From NCBI RefSeq assembly GCF_003597125.1, contig NZ_QYYA01000003.1, forward strand, positions 498,603-562,602: a stretch of DNA of 64,000 nt, in the 5' to 3' direction. Under the pieces are notes generated by a model. That model saw nothing but the letters and a program-made list of their open reading frames with translations, had not been told where the DNA came from and did not search any database. The translations under genes were made by a program, and so were the position numbers. Position 1 is the first letter of the stretch. Each line of letters starts with the position of its first letter. Shown piece by piece: positions 45,197 through 53,091 of this stretch. Origin of the DNA: Alcanivorax profundi. GTDB taxonomy: Bacteria; Pseudomonadota; Gammaproteobacteria; Pseudomonadales; Alcanivoracaceae.

Positions 45197-46399
45197 ATGA
45201 TTGATGCCTATATCTACGATGGTTTGAGGACCCCTTTTGGTCGTCACGGCGGTGCATTGGCACCGGTACGGCCGGATGATCTGCTGGCGGGCGTGGTTCG
45301 TACCCTCACTAACCGGAATCCTTTTGCGCTCACCGCGTATGAAGACATCGTCATCGGCAATACCAATCAGGCCGGTGAAGATGCCCGCAATGTGGCTCGC
45401 CATGCCGGTTTGCTGGCAGGGCTTCCGGAATCGGTGGCGGGCATTACCGTCAACCGTCTGTGTGGCAGTGGTCTGGCGGCGGTGCTGGATGCCGCCCGGG
45501 CCATTCGCTGTGGTGAAGGGCAGTTGCTGATTGCCGGTGGCACCGAGTCAATGAGCCGGGCTCCGTTCGTGATGGCCAAGGCCGAGGCGGCTTACAGCCG
45601 CGACCTGCGTATTTTCGACAGCACCATTGGCGCCCGTTTCCCGAACCCGAGAGTGGAAGCGGAATTCGGGGATGACAGCATGCCCGAAACCGCCCAGAAC
45701 ATTGCTGATGCGCTGGGAATCAGCCGGCAAGAGTCGGACGCCTTTGCGGCTCGCTCCCAGGCACGCTATGAAGCGGCACGGCAGCGGGGTTTTTTCGATA
45801 AGGAGCTGGCAGCGGTTTCTGTGCCTCAGGGGCGCAAGCAGCCGCCGCTGGACGTCACTGCCGATGAGCATCCCCGCCCCGCCGTGGTGCTCGACAAGCT
45901 GGCGGGCCTGCCGTCGATTGTGGAGGGCGGTATCATCACCGCCGGTAATGCGTCTGGTGTGAATGACGGCGCGGCGGCTTTGATTCTGGGGTCCCGTGAA
46001 GCGGGTGATGCCGCCGGTGTGGCGCCTCGAGCCCGTATCCTGGCCGGCGCGGTGGCCGGCGTGTCACCCCGCTTGATGGGGTTGGGCCCGGTGGAAGCCT
46101 GCCGCAAGGTGCTGGCCCGTGCTAGCCTCACCCTGGAACAGATGGATGTGATCGAAATCAACGAAGCCTTCGCCACCCAGGTGCTGGGTTGTTGCAAACA
46201 GCTGGGCATTGCCGGTGATGATGAGCGACTTAACCCCAACGGTGGGGCTATTGCGGTGGGGCACCCGTTGGGCGCCTCTGGTGCGAGACTGGCCTTGACA
46301 GCGCTGCGTCAGCTGGAAGCGTGTGGTGGCCGTTATGCCCTGGTCAGCCTGTGTATCGGCCTGGGCCAGGGGGTCGCCATGGTGATTGAGAGGCAATGA
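45197..46399 (+). CDS. Thiolase (acetyl-CoA acyltransferase, PcaF/FadA-like)
   Basis: A 400-residue degradative thiolase that cleaves 3-oxoacyl-CoA with CoA. NRLCGSGLAAV carries the nucleophile Cys (about 90). EINEAFA, GGAIAVGHPLGASG (His) and CIGLGQGVAMV (second Cys) complete the active site. The ATG at 45197 follows GGAG. The opening YDGLRTPFGRHGGALAPVRPDDL recalls beta-ketoadipyl-CoA thiolases, in line with dicarboxylyl-CoA cleavage. Glutaryl-CoA dehydrogenase follows on the same strand after 81 bases. Confidence 0.93.
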   Translation: MIDAYIYDGLRTPFGRHGGALAPVRPDDLLAGVVRTLTNRNPFALTAYEDIVIGNTNQAGEDARNVARHAGLLAGLPESVAGITVNRLCGSGLAAVLDAARAIRCGEGQLLIAGGTESMSRAPFVMAKAEAAYSRDLRIFDSTIGARFPNPRVEAEFGDDSMPETAQNIADALGISRQESDAFAARSQARYEAARQRGFFDKELAAVSVPQGRKQPPLDVTADEHPRPAVVLDKLAGLPSIVEGGIITAGNASGVNDGAAALILGSREAGDAAGVAPRARILAGAVAGVSPRLMGLGPVEACRKVLARASLTLEQMDVIEINEAFATQVLGCCKQLGIAGDDERLNPNGGAIAVGHPLGASGARLALTALRQLEACGGRYALVSLCIGLGQGVAMVIERQ

Positions 46400-46424
46400 A
46401 TAATTAATAGTTAATAATGAATAA
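46397..46424. repeat. Four degenerate AT-rich heptads after the thiolase
   Basis: tgaataa, ttaatag, ttaataa and tgaataa lie in exact 7-bp register, the first overlapping the thiolase stop codon. Same periodicity and placement as the tract at 1242. Confidence 0.6.
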
Positions 46425-46480
46425 CGAAACCCGCAGGTCGGAAACTTCCGCCCTGCGGAATGAAACGAACGGGATTAGTA

Positions 46481-47647
46481 ATGCAACGATTTGATTGGAA
46501 AGATCCGCTATTGCTGGAAGGCCAGCTGAGCGAAGACGAGCGCATGATTCGTGATGCTGCCCATGATTATTGCCAGAGCAAGTTGATGACGCGGGTGCTG
46601 GAGGCGAACCGGCATGAGGTGTTTGATCGCGAGATCATGAACGAAATGGGGGCGCTCGGTTTTCTGGGCCCGACCATTCCCGAGGAATACGGTGGAGCTG
46701 GCGTCAACCATGTGAGCTATGGGCTGGTGGCCCGGGAAGTAGAGCGGGTGGATTCCGGTTACCGTTCTGCCATGAGCGTGCAATCATCCTTGGTGATGTT
46801 TCCGATCCATGCTTTTGGCAGTGAAAGCATCAAGCGCAAGACCCTGCCAAAACTGGCCAGCGGCGAATGGGTTGGCTGTTTTGGGCTGACCGAGCCGGAT
46901 CATGGCTCGGATCCCGGCTCCATGAGTACCCGTGCCAAAAAGGTCGATGGCGGTTATCTGCTGAATGGCGCCAAGACCTGGATCACCAATTCGCCCATTG
47001 CCGATGTGGCGGTGGTGTGGGCCAACCTGGAGGGCAAGATCCACGGTTTCGTGGTCGAGCGCGGTGCCGAGGGTTTCACCACGCCGAAAATTGAAGGCAA
47101 GTTTTCCCTGCGTGCGTCGATTACCGGCCAAATCATGTTGGATGACTGTTTCGTGCCGGAAGAAAATCATCTCGATGTGGAAGGACTGAAAGGTCCGTTC
47201 AGCTGCCTTAACAAGGCCCGTTACGGCATCAGCTGGGGCGCCATGGGGGCGGCGGAATTTTGCTGGCAGGCGGCGCGCCAGTACACCCTGGACCGCAAAC
47301 AGTTTGGACGCCCGCTGGCCCATACCCAGTTGATCCAGAAAAAACTGGCAGACATGCAGACCGAAATCACCCTGGGTCTGCAGGGGGCATTGCAGCTGGG
47401 GCGTTTGATGGATGCCGGGCAGTGGGCGCCAGAGATGGTTTCACTGATGAAACGGAACAACTGTGGCAAGGCCATCGACATTGCCCGCCAGGCCCGTGAT
47501 ATGCACGGCGGTAACGGTATCAGCGATGAATACCATGTGATTCGCCATGTCATGAACCTGGAAGCGGTGAATACCTATGAAGGGACCCACGACGTGCACG
47601 CCCTGATTCTTGGCCGTGCTCAGACCGGACTGGCCGCCTTCGGGTAA
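46481..47647 (+). CDS. gcdH: Glutaryl-CoA dehydrogenase
   Basis: A 388-residue enzyme oxidising and decarboxylating glutaryl-CoA to crotonyl-CoA with FAD, passing electrons to [18 protein letters not shown] and [16 protein letters not shown] match the hallmark segments of human GCDH. The catalytic Glu is in [15 protein letters not shown] near the C-terminus. The ATG at 46481 follows GGGA; one at 46460 is in frame. It lies downstream of a thiolase and ends at a good terminator. Glutaryl-CoA arises from lysine, tryptophan or odd dicarboxylic acids such as pimelate, which fits the PimC/PimD-like genes at 24.6-27 kb. Confidence 0.94.
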   Translation: MQRFDWKDPLLLEGQLSEDERMIRDAAHDYCQSKLMTRVLEANRHEVFDREIMNEMGALGFLGPTIPEEYGGAGVNHVSYGLVAREVERVDSGYRSAMSVQSSLVMFPIHAFGSESIKRKTLPKLASGEWVGCFGLTEPDHGSDPGSMSTRAKKVDGGYLLNGAKTWITNSPIADVAVVWANLEGKIHGFVVERGAEGFTTPKIEGKFSLRASITGQIMLDDCFVPEENHLDVEGLKGPFSCLNKARYGISWGAMGAAEFCWQAARQYTLDRKQFGRPLAHTQLIQKKLADMQTEITLGLQGALQLGRLMDAGQWAPEMVSLMKRNNCGKAIDIARQARDMHGGNGISDEYHVIRHVMNLEAVNTYEGTHDVHALILGRAQTGLAAFG

Positions 47648-47675
47648 ACCCGGCGCGACATCCTGATCGACCGAG

Positions 47676-47700
47676 AAGGCAGCCATCTGGCTGCCTTTCT
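47676..47700 (+). terminator. Rho-independent terminator after gcdH
   Basis: AAGGCAGCCA-TC-TGGCTGCCTT stem followed by TCTTGTT, 29 bases after the stop codon. Confidence 0.8.
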
Positions 47701-47758
47701 TGTTATTGGGGTACCCTGATGAGCACAGCCGGGCAAGGGAACCGTCGCGGCGGGTCTG

Positions 47759-48078
47759 GGGAACCTCTGAATAACTCCTTGCATGCTCAGCGTGTCCTGA
47801 AGCGTGCAGCTGTTGTGTATTGCCTCGACGGTAAGGGTGGTTCCCTTTCTTAAAGGCAAGGCGCAGCAGATGTGGGCTTCAGGCCGCGCCTTTATGCTCG
47901 TCAGGGTACGTAGGGTCTTCCAGGCTGGCCCGCACTCGTTGTTGCGCTTCCTTCGAAGGTGAAGAGCCGATGGATGGACATACACCTTCAAAATCGCGCC
48001 CCTCTTTACCTTTTGACCCATAGAGGGGGCGAACCAGCCTGAAAAACTGAGCATGCAAGGAATTATTCAGAGGTTCCC
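47759..48078 (-). mobile_element. MITE-like interspersed repeat, copy D (longest, diverged)
   Basis: A 320-bp copy with both ends (GGGAACCTCTGAATAACTCC and its inverse) and both modules, module 2 first, so it is inverted relative to copy A. It carries two extra internal segments compared with copies B and C: one near CTTCGAAGGTGAAGAGC, and one forming a CCCCTCTTT/AGAGGGGG hairpin. It ends 39 bases before the lipoprotein start at 48117 and therefore likely overlaps that gene's promoter or leader. Confidence 0.75.
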
Positions 48079-48116
48079 TCGGTCCATATTTCATTCGAAC
48101 TTTTGAAGGTGCTGTC

Positions 48117-48923
48117 ATGATGGGATCTCATTCGGGTATCACTCTGGGCTGGATGTCCCTGCTGCTTTTGACCATGGGATTGCTGGCGGGGTGTGATAAT
48201 GACCCTCGCGCAACAGGGGAGGCGCCTGCAGTAAAAGGCGAACAGCGGGTTCTCTCTGGCAAGGTCATGTACCGGGAAAAAATCGCCATGCCGGAAGGGG
48301 CGACCTTGACGGTTTCCCTCGCTGATGTATCGCGGATGGATGCGCCTGCCGACATCATTGCCGAGCAGCATATTGATGCCCCTGGCCAGGTGCCGGTGCC
48401 TTTTGCGTTACGCTACCAGGCGGATGCCGTTGATCCAGAACGGGCCATGACGTACGCGGTGCGGGCGGAAATTCGTGGCGCAGGGGGTGAGTTGCTATGG
48501 ACAACCACCCAGCGCAACGACGTGGATTTCAGTGCCGGAGTGCCGGCCGATATGACCCTGATGCTGGAGAAAGTCGGCTCGGTCAAGCGCGGCGCAGTGA
48601 TCATGAACCGGGAACAGGCCCGCAAGCGTGGGGCCGATTTCTGGGCCCAAGGCAATGAGCCGGGCTGGCATTTGGTCATCGTACCCGAAGAGGTACTGGT
48701 GTTTGTCGGGGATTATGGGCAACGAACCGTCACCGTTCCTAACGCTGGTGCTCTTACTGAAGATACCGTGACATTGTACGAATCTACCTCGGAGTCAGCC
48801 GCCCTGCGTGTGGAGATAGAGAAGGGCGGTTGTGAGGATGGAATGAGCGGAGCGGAGTTTGCGTATCAGGTCTCGGTAACGCTGAATCAGAAGCTTTACC
48901 GCGGTTGCGGTGAAGATCTTTAA
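48117..48923 (+). CDS. YbaY-like lipoprotein with C-terminal COG3650-type domain
   Basis: A 268-residue lipoprotein: signal LLLLTMGLLAGC (Cys25), then a YbaY/YscW-type beta-sandwich (about 42-150: SGKVMYREKIAMPEGATLTVSLADVS; PFALRYQAD; YAVRAEI). A second domain (about 170-268) contains FWAQGNEPGWHLVI and YRGCGEDL, hallmark segments of the COG3650 family. Fusion of the two is notable. Predicted outer-membrane anchored and periplasmic; precise role unknown (a pilotin/chaperone-like fold in the first part). MITE copy D ends just upstream, so its native promoter may be altered. Confidence 0.82.
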   Translation: MMGSHSGITLGWMSLLLLTMGLLAGCDNDPRATGEAPAVKGEQRVLSGKVMYREKIAMPEGATLTVSLADVSRMDAPADIIAEQHIDAPGQVPVPFALRYQADAVDPERAMTYAVRAEIRGAGGELLWTTTQRNDVDFSAGVPADMTLMLEKVGSVKRGAVIMNREQARKRGADFWAQGNEPGWHLVIVPEEVLVFVGDYGQRTVTVPNAGALTEDTVTLYESTSESAALRVEIEKGGCEDGMSGAEFAYQVSVTLNQKLYRGCGEDL

Positions 48924-49009
48924 TTGTGTCACCCTTTCCTGTGAAGGTTTTCTGGTAGCATGAGGGCAGATTGCGGGAACGCTTTGCTTTACTACACCAA
49001 GGAATCTCC

Positions 49010-49357
49010 ATGCTTGATTATATTGCTCTTGGGCTACTGCTGTTTGTGGCGCTGGTGCTGTTTTACGGCGTCATTGTCATTCACGACATCCCATACGATA
49101 TCGCCAAACACCGTGACCACCCCCATCAGGATGCAATTCATGTTGCCGGTTGGGTAAGCCTCTTTACCCTGCATGTCTTATGGCCGTTCCTCTGGATCTG
49201 GGCCACCCTGTATCGCCCCGAGCGGGGTTGGGGGTTCCAGCAAATACAGGAACAGCAGAAGAGCGATGAGGCATTATTACTGTCTATGCAGCAAACTCTC
49301 GATGCCCAGGCACAGCGAATTGATGCCCTGGAGCGCAAGCTGGAGGGGAATGCCTGA
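49010..49357 (+). CDS. yiaW: YiaW-like inner-membrane protein (DUF3302)
   Basis: A 115-residue protein with two membrane helices (about 2-22 and 44-64). The conserved stretches VIVIHDIPYDIAKHR, HVAGWVSLFTLHV and LWPFLWIWATLYRPERGWG are as in E. coli YiaW. A C-terminal coiled coil (about 80-112) follows. Its start at 49010 has AAGGA upstream. The stop overlaps the start of the membrane-fusion gene (TGATG), as in the yiaWV pair of enterobacteria. Probably part of a small envelope export or stress system; function not established. Confidence 0.88.
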   Translation: MLDYIALGLLLFVALVLFYGVIVIHDIPYDIAKHRDHPHQDAIHVAGWVSLFTLHVLWPFLWIWATLYRPERGWGFQQIQEQQKSDEALLLSMQQTLDAQAQRIDALERKLEGNA

Positions 49358-50484
49358 TGGAAACGCTGATTCTCCTGACTTATGCCGCCATCTGTGTCTT
49401 TATCTTCAAGGTCTTCAAGATTCCGTTGAACAAATGGACGGTGCCCACCGCCATTCTGGGAGGTATCGTACTGATTGGTGCCATTATTCTGGCGATGAAC
49501 TACAACCACCCCTACACCGATAAGGTGCGCCAGATCTATGTGGTGACTCCTATCGTGTCAGAGGTGCGGGCGCGGGTCCTGGAAGTTCCGGTGAAGCCTA
49601 ACACCCCTGTCAAGAAGGGGGACCCTCTGGTCATTCTGGATAGCACCCGTTTCGAGGCGCGTGTGGCACAGCTCGAAGCGCAACTGGCGGATACCGGACA
49701 ATTGGCCGAAGGCAATGTGGCCTCGGTGGCGGAAGCCCGCGCCAAAGTGATGCAAGCCACTGCCAAGCGCGACCAGGCGGTGCGGACCCTGCGCCGGTAC
49801 CAAGGCGCGCCAGATGCTTTCAGCCGACAGCAAATCGATACCCAAACAGAGCGAGTTGCTGCCAGCCGGGCGGATCTTGATGCCGCACAGGCTGCACTGG
49901 CTAAAGCCGAGACCCAGCTTGATGGTTCAGTGGATGGGGACGACCCTGCCGTGGCAGCAGTGAAGGCGCAGCTTGAGGAGGCTCGCTTCGATCTGGAGAA
50001 CACCGTAATCCGTGCGCCAATGGACGGGTTTGTCACCCAGCTGGCGGTGCGCCCAGGCATGATGGCTGTACCCTTGCCCCTCAAGCCTGTTGCCAATTTT
50101 ATCAACCAGGAAGAGCGGCTCTACGTTGCCGCATTCCGTCAGCAATCCTTGTTGCGGCTGGAGCCGGGCGCAGAGGTTGAGATGGCTTTCACATCACTGC
50201 CGGGCCAGGTTTTCAGCGGTAAGCTGGTGCAAGTGATGCCGACCATTGCCGAAGCTCAGCTGGCTGCCGGTCAGGCGCTGGTAGGTGGCGCGGCTTTCCA
50301 GAAGATGGATAACGAGGCCATGGTGATTATCGAGCTGGAAGGGAATGACGAAGTACAGTCCCTGCCCATGGGGGTCAGTGCCCAGGCAGCGGTGTACACA
50401 GAACATCTGCACCATGTAGCGATCATCCGCCGGATCCTGCTACGGATGATGAGCTGGCGACATTACCTCTACCTGGATCACTGA
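49357..50484 (+). CDS. yiaV: HlyD-family membrane-fusion protein, YiaV-like
   Basis: A 375-residue inner-membrane-anchored periplasmic adaptor. Two N-terminal helices (about 3-20 and 28-48) precede MNYNHPYT, followed by the barrel-sandwich halves (VRARVLEVPVKPNTPVKKGDPL and VIRAPMDGFVTQLAVRPG), a helical hairpin between them and a beta-barrel domain. The C-terminus LRMMSWRHYLYLDH is the YiaV/AaeA-like ending. It is translationally coupled to yiaW. No inner-membrane pump or outer-membrane factor is adjacent, so the partner is unknown. Its last seven bases overlap the convergent small gene. Confidence 0.9.
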   Translation: METLILLTYAAICVFIFKVFKIPLNKWTVPTAILGGIVLIGAIILAMNYNHPYTDKVRQIYVVTPIVSEVRARVLEVPVKPNTPVKKGDPLVILDSTRFEARVAQLEAQLADTGQLAEGNVASVAEARAKVMQATAKRDQAVRTLRRYQGAPDAFSRQQIDTQTERVAASRADLDAAQAALAKAETQLDGSVDGDDPAVAAVKAQLEEARFDLENTVIRAPMDGFVTQLAVRPGMMAVPLPLKPVANFINQEERLYVAAFRQQSLLRLEPGAEVEMAFTSLPGQVFSGKLVQVMPTIAEAQLAAGQALVGGAAFQKMDNEAMVIIELEGNDEVQSLPMGVSAQAAVYTEHLHHVAIIRRILLRMMSWRHYLYLDH

Positions 50485-50738
50485 TCCTGGGTGTGAGTAT
50501 CATCACGGGCGGCCTTGGGTCGCCCGTTTTGTTTTGGGCTGCCGGGGGAAAGCAGGTGAAAGACAAATCGGCCACAGGCCAGCCACAGCAGTAGAACCAG
50601 CAAGAGAAAAAAGACACTGCCGTCCTGGTAAAGCGCCAGGCTTAACGGCAGAAACAGCACGCCACTGAACAACAGCGCCATGATCACCGTAAGTTGGCGC
50701 CGGCGTTTGAGACTGGCAGAAGAGGGTTTCGGGTTCAT
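50478..50738 (-). CDS. Small two-helix membrane protein, hypothetical
   Basis: An 86-residue frame with a basic start (SLKRRRQ), two hydrophobic helices (about 17-36 and 42-62) and a basic/acidic tail. No family recognised. The ribosome site is poor. Its 3' end contains the hairpin at 50504-50532 and overlaps yiaV by seven bases. The hydrophobic pattern favours a real gene, but support is moderate. Confidence 0.5.
   Translation of the reverse strand: MNPKPSSASLKRRRQLTVIMALLFSGVLFLPLSLALYQDGSVFFLLLVLLLWLACGRFVFHLLSPGSPKQNGRPKAARDDTHTQDQ
50504..50532 (+). terminator. Terminator hairpin after yiaV, inside the convergent small gene
   Basis: ACGGGCG pairs with CGCCCGT, followed by TTTGTTTT on the plus strand, 20 bases after the yiaV stop. 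Confidence 0.7.
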
Positions 50739-50788
50739 GCTGTGGAGTTTAGCATAGCGAGTGTCATGCCCCAGCCGGAGCCATTGTC

Positions 50789-51385
50789 ATCCACGGTTAT
50801 CCTGTTCCTGCCGGTCCTGTAGACCGGGAAATCACCATCAACAAAAGCCGTTTTATCACCTGGCTCAGACCGGTGTGCGACCGTGATGAGGCCATGGCTA
50901 TCGTTGAACAGGCACGTCAACGCTACCCGGATGCTTCGCACCATTGTTATGCCTACCTGCTGGGTAACCCCGCCTCAGCCCAGGCAGCCATGAACGATGA
51001 TGGCGAGCCCTCTGGCACGGCAGGCAAACCCATTTTTAACGTCATTCAGCACAAGGGTATGAGTGATGTGCTGGTCGTGGTGACCCGTTATTTTGGCGGC
51101 GTGAAACTGGGGGCAGGGGGGCTGGTACGCGCCTACGCGGCAGCGGCGGAGTCGGTGCTGGCGGAGGCCGAAAAGGTAGAGAGTGTGCCGCAAGTACTGT
51201 GTCGGCTTGAGATGGGCTTTGCGCAGGAACAGCGGCTCAGGCATTGGGCTGCATGTCATGATGGGCAGGTGGAAGAGGTTAGCTATGGCCAATCCGTGGT
51301 CATGACATTGCGTTTTCCCCGTGATTGGATGGGGGAGCTGGAGCAGCTCTGCGCGGCCGAACAGATTCAGATTACTCTGCCATGA
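50789..51385 (+). CDS. IMPACT (YigZ) family protein with apparent non-AUG start
   Basis: A 198-residue protein of the IMPACT/YigZ family. Conserved segments: INKSRFITWLRPV, SHHCYAYLLG, SDDGEPSGTAGKPI-like NDDGEPSGTAGKPI, VVTRYFGGVKLGAGGLVRAY, then a C-terminal DUF1949-type domain. The conserved N-terminus HGYPVPAGPVDREITINKSR is encoded upstream of the first standard start (GTG 50873). In that stretch, open back to a TAG at 50750, there is no ATG, GTG or TTG. ATC at 50789 lies eight bases after GGAG, exactly where an ATG would be expected; ATT at 50783 is the other option. Role: probably translation- or ribosome-associated, poorly defined. Confidence 0.78.
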   Translation: MHGYPVPAGPVDREITINKSRFITWLRPVCDRDEAMAIVEQARQRYPDASHHCYAYLLGNPASAQAAMNDDGEPSGTAGKPIFNVIQHKGMSDVLVVVTRYFGGVKLGAGGLVRAYAAAAESVLAEAEKVESVPQVLCRLEMGFAQEQRLRHWAACHDGQVEEVSYGQSVVMTLRFPRDWMGELEQLCAAEQIQITLP

Positions 51386-51494
51386 GCGGCCCGTTTGTCT
51401 GGCTCGATGTCGTAATTGGCTCTTCTCTTGCCTTTGCATCTGGCCCATGGTGATCTGATAGGACAATAACGACAACTGAGACTCTGGAGCGTTC

Positions 51495-51899
51495 ATGGCT
51501 GACCGTCCCGTTATCGACCCCAATCCGAAGACCCTGCCCGACATCCTGGCCTCGCTACCGGATGACACTCCTATCGTTATGCTCAACCTGCTGCGCTTTC
51601 GCGACAAAGCGCAGTACAAAGATGGCGAAGCCGATTACAGCGGCCGCGAGGCCTACCAGAAGTATTCCGAAGTGGCCTTTGGCAAGGTCAAGGGGGTAGG
51701 CGGCGAGATGGTCTGGAAAGGGCGCGCCCTGGCGGGTGTCATTGCGCCGGAAGGGGAAACTTGGCACAGCGTCCTGCTGGTTCGCTATCCCTCCAAGCAG
51801 GCCTTCGCCTTGATGCTGGCCGACCCCGAATACCGCGAAGCCACCCGGCACCGTACAGCCGCGTTGGAAGAGGCGAGATTGGTGGCGATGCAGGAGTGA
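51495..51899 (+). CDS. DUF1330 domain-containing protein
   Basis: A 134-residue small ferredoxin-like alpha/beta fold protein. PIVMLNLLRFRDKAQY and SGREAYQKYSEVA at the start, WHSVLLVRYPSKQAFALMLADPEYREATRHRTAALEEA at the end are typical DUF1330 segments (dimeric alpha-beta barrel superfamily). CTGGAG is placed properly before the ATG. Function unknown; some relatives bind small hydrophobic ligands. Degenerate heptad repeats begin three bases after the stop codon. Confidence 0.85.
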   Translation: MADRPVIDPNPKTLPDILASLPDDTPIVMLNLLRFRDKAQYKDGEADYSGREAYQKYSEVAFGKVKGVGGEMVWKGRALAGVIAPEGETWHSVLLVRYPSKQAFALMLADPEYREATRHRTAALEEARLVAMQE

Positions 51900-51903
51900 T
51901 AGG

Positions 51904-51934
51904 CAGTTAACAGTGAATAGTGAACAGTTAACAG
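51904..51934 (-). repeat. Four degenerate CAGTKAA heptads
   Basis: cagttaa, cagtgaa, tagtgaa, cagttaa in exact 7-bp register directly after the DUF1330 stop. These are the inverse complement type of the GTTCACT units at 52064, so the two tracts face each other across the hairpin at 51964. Confidence 0.65.
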
Positions 51935-51963
51935 CGGCGCGGTTGCGCGTTATGTGATCTGAA

Positions 51964-52006
51964 AGGCATGAGGCCGCGCCCAGAATTTGGACGCGGCCTC
52001 ATGCCT
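51964..52006. terminator. Perfect 15-bp stem hairpin between inverted heptad tracts
   Basis: AGGCATGAGGCCGCG pairs with CGCGGCCTCATGCCT around a 13-base loop. It is followed by TTAAATAAAAAG. It may terminate the DUF1330 transcript in either direction. Confidence 0.65.
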
Positions 52007-52063
52007 TTAAATAAAAAGAAAAAGCCTAATAAAGCTTGACAGGGTATGTCGGTCGGGCAGCCT

Positions 52064-52258
52064 GTTCACTGTTCACTGTTCACTGTTCACTGTTCACTGT
52101 TCACTGTTCACTGTTCACTGTTCACTGTTCACTGTTCACTGTTCACTGTTCACTGTTCACTGTTCACTGTTCACTGTTCACTGTTCACTGTTCACTGTCA
52201 CTGTTCACTGTTCACTGTTCACTGTTCACTGTTCACTGTTCACTGTTCACTGTTCACT
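52064..52258 (+). repeat. GTTCACT heptamer tandem array, 28 units
   Basis: 19 exact units (52064-52196), one 6-bp unit GTCACT (52197-52202) and 8 further exact units (52203-52258), followed by a partial GTTCA. It ends 18 bases before the dienelactone hydrolase ATG, so it covers the place where promoter and ribosome site should be. Near identity of the units points to recent slippage. It is not a CRISPR: there are no spacers. Confidence 0.95.
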
Positions 52259-52276
52259 GTTCATGGCGATCTCATT

Positions 52277-53017
52277 ATGACAAACCAACCTGTAGGCATT
52301 CCCCTCCCCAGTGGTCATACCATGCGAGCGCGCTGGTTGCGGCCGGCGTCGGCGCAGCCGCATAAGGCGGCGGTGATCGCGATTCACGATATTTTTGGTT
52401 ATACCGATGATATTGAGCGCATTGCGCAGCGGCTGGCCGATAACGGTTATCCGGTGTTGGTGCCGGATTTATATGATTTGCCGGGCAGCAAGGCGTTGTG
52501 TGTCGTGAAGACATTGAAGGCCCATGAAACCGGGAAAGGGCCTGCGTTCGAGCAGCTTGAAGCCTGCCGGCTCTGGTTACTGGCGCAGTCGGATGAGCCG
52601 GTGGAGCAGGTGGGGGTGATGGGCTTTTGCATGGGCGGTCGTTTTGCTGTGCTGTATGCCAGCCAGGCCCCGGTGCAAGTGGTGGCGCCATTTTATGGCG
52701 GGATCCCGAAGAAGGCGGAGTCCCTGCAGGGGATCTGCCCGGCGGTGGGTGGCTGGGGGCGTCAGGATATGCTGTATGGCGATCATGGCGAGCGATTGGC
52801 CAGCCATCTTGATCGTCTGGGGGTTCCCCATGATGTGAAGACGTACGACGATGTGGGCCATTCTTTCATGAATGACCACCAGACCTTCACATTCAAGAAA
52901 CTCGGCCCGCTGCCGCCGCTGCGCTCAAAGTTTGACGCGGGGGCTTCGGAAGACAGCTGGCAGCGGGTGTTGGTTTTCTTCGAAAAGGTGTTTTCAGGGG
53001 AGATCGGTTCTCGCTAG
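52277..53017 (+). CDS. Dienelactone hydrolase family protein
   Basis: A 246-residue alpha/beta-hydrolase of the dienelactone hydrolase type. HDIFGYTDDIERIAQRLADNGY is the oxyanion/cap start, the nucleophile elbow is GFCMGG (Cys about 120), and the His is in DVGHSFMN (about 200). The family opens cyclic esters. I start at 52277, where the protein aligns naturally; the frame upstream is open through the heptamer array (from 52046) but encodes only HCSLFTV repeats. No good ribosome site is visible between the array and the ATG, so expression may depend on the repeat. Confidence 0.88.
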   Translation: MTNQPVGIPLPSGHTMRARWLRPASAQPHKAAVIAIHDIFGYTDDIERIAQRLADNGYPVLVPDLYDLPGSKALCVVKTLKAHETGKGPAFEQLEACRLWLLAQSDEPVEQVGVMGFCMGGRFAVLYASQAPVQVVAPFYGGIPKKAESLQGICPAVGGWGRQDMLYGDHGERLASHLDRLGVPHDVKTYDDVGHSFMNDHQTFTFKKLGPLPPLRSKFDAGASEDSWQRVLVFFEKVFSGEIGSR

Positions 53018-53059
53018 AGTCGGAGCAACGTGGTCATGTCGGTTGCCATTCGCACTACG

Positions 53060-53091
53060 AATTCATCGCCATGCAAGCATGGCGATGAATT
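53060..53091. terminator. Perfect 15-bp stem between convergent genes
   Basis: AATTCATCGCCATGC and GCATGGCGATGAATT pair around AA. It sits between dienelactone hydrolase (plus) and a 36-codon minus-strand gene whose stop codon overlaps the stem. There is no U-run. Confidence 0.55.

Noticed and set aside
111-48078. Target-site duplications around the MITE-like copies
   Set aside because: Flanking bases of the complete copies (A, B, D) show no consistent direct repeat; none is claimed.
139-48118. Open frames inside the MITE-like copies (near 139-330, 7118-7354, 8605-8928, 47620-48118) with a recurrent peptide like LKVYVHP...KRNNECGPAWKT
   Set aside because: The similarity comes from DNA conservation of the repeat; frames, strands and ends differ between copies, and copy A breaks the frame.
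52064-52258. CRISPR-like array
   Set aside because: Pure 7-bp tandem repeat with no spacers and no cas genes.
52046-52276. N-terminal extension of the dienelactone hydrolase through the heptamer array
   Set aside because: It encodes only HCSLFTV repeats with no family similarity; the enzyme begins naturally at 52277. Kept only as a phase-variation idea.
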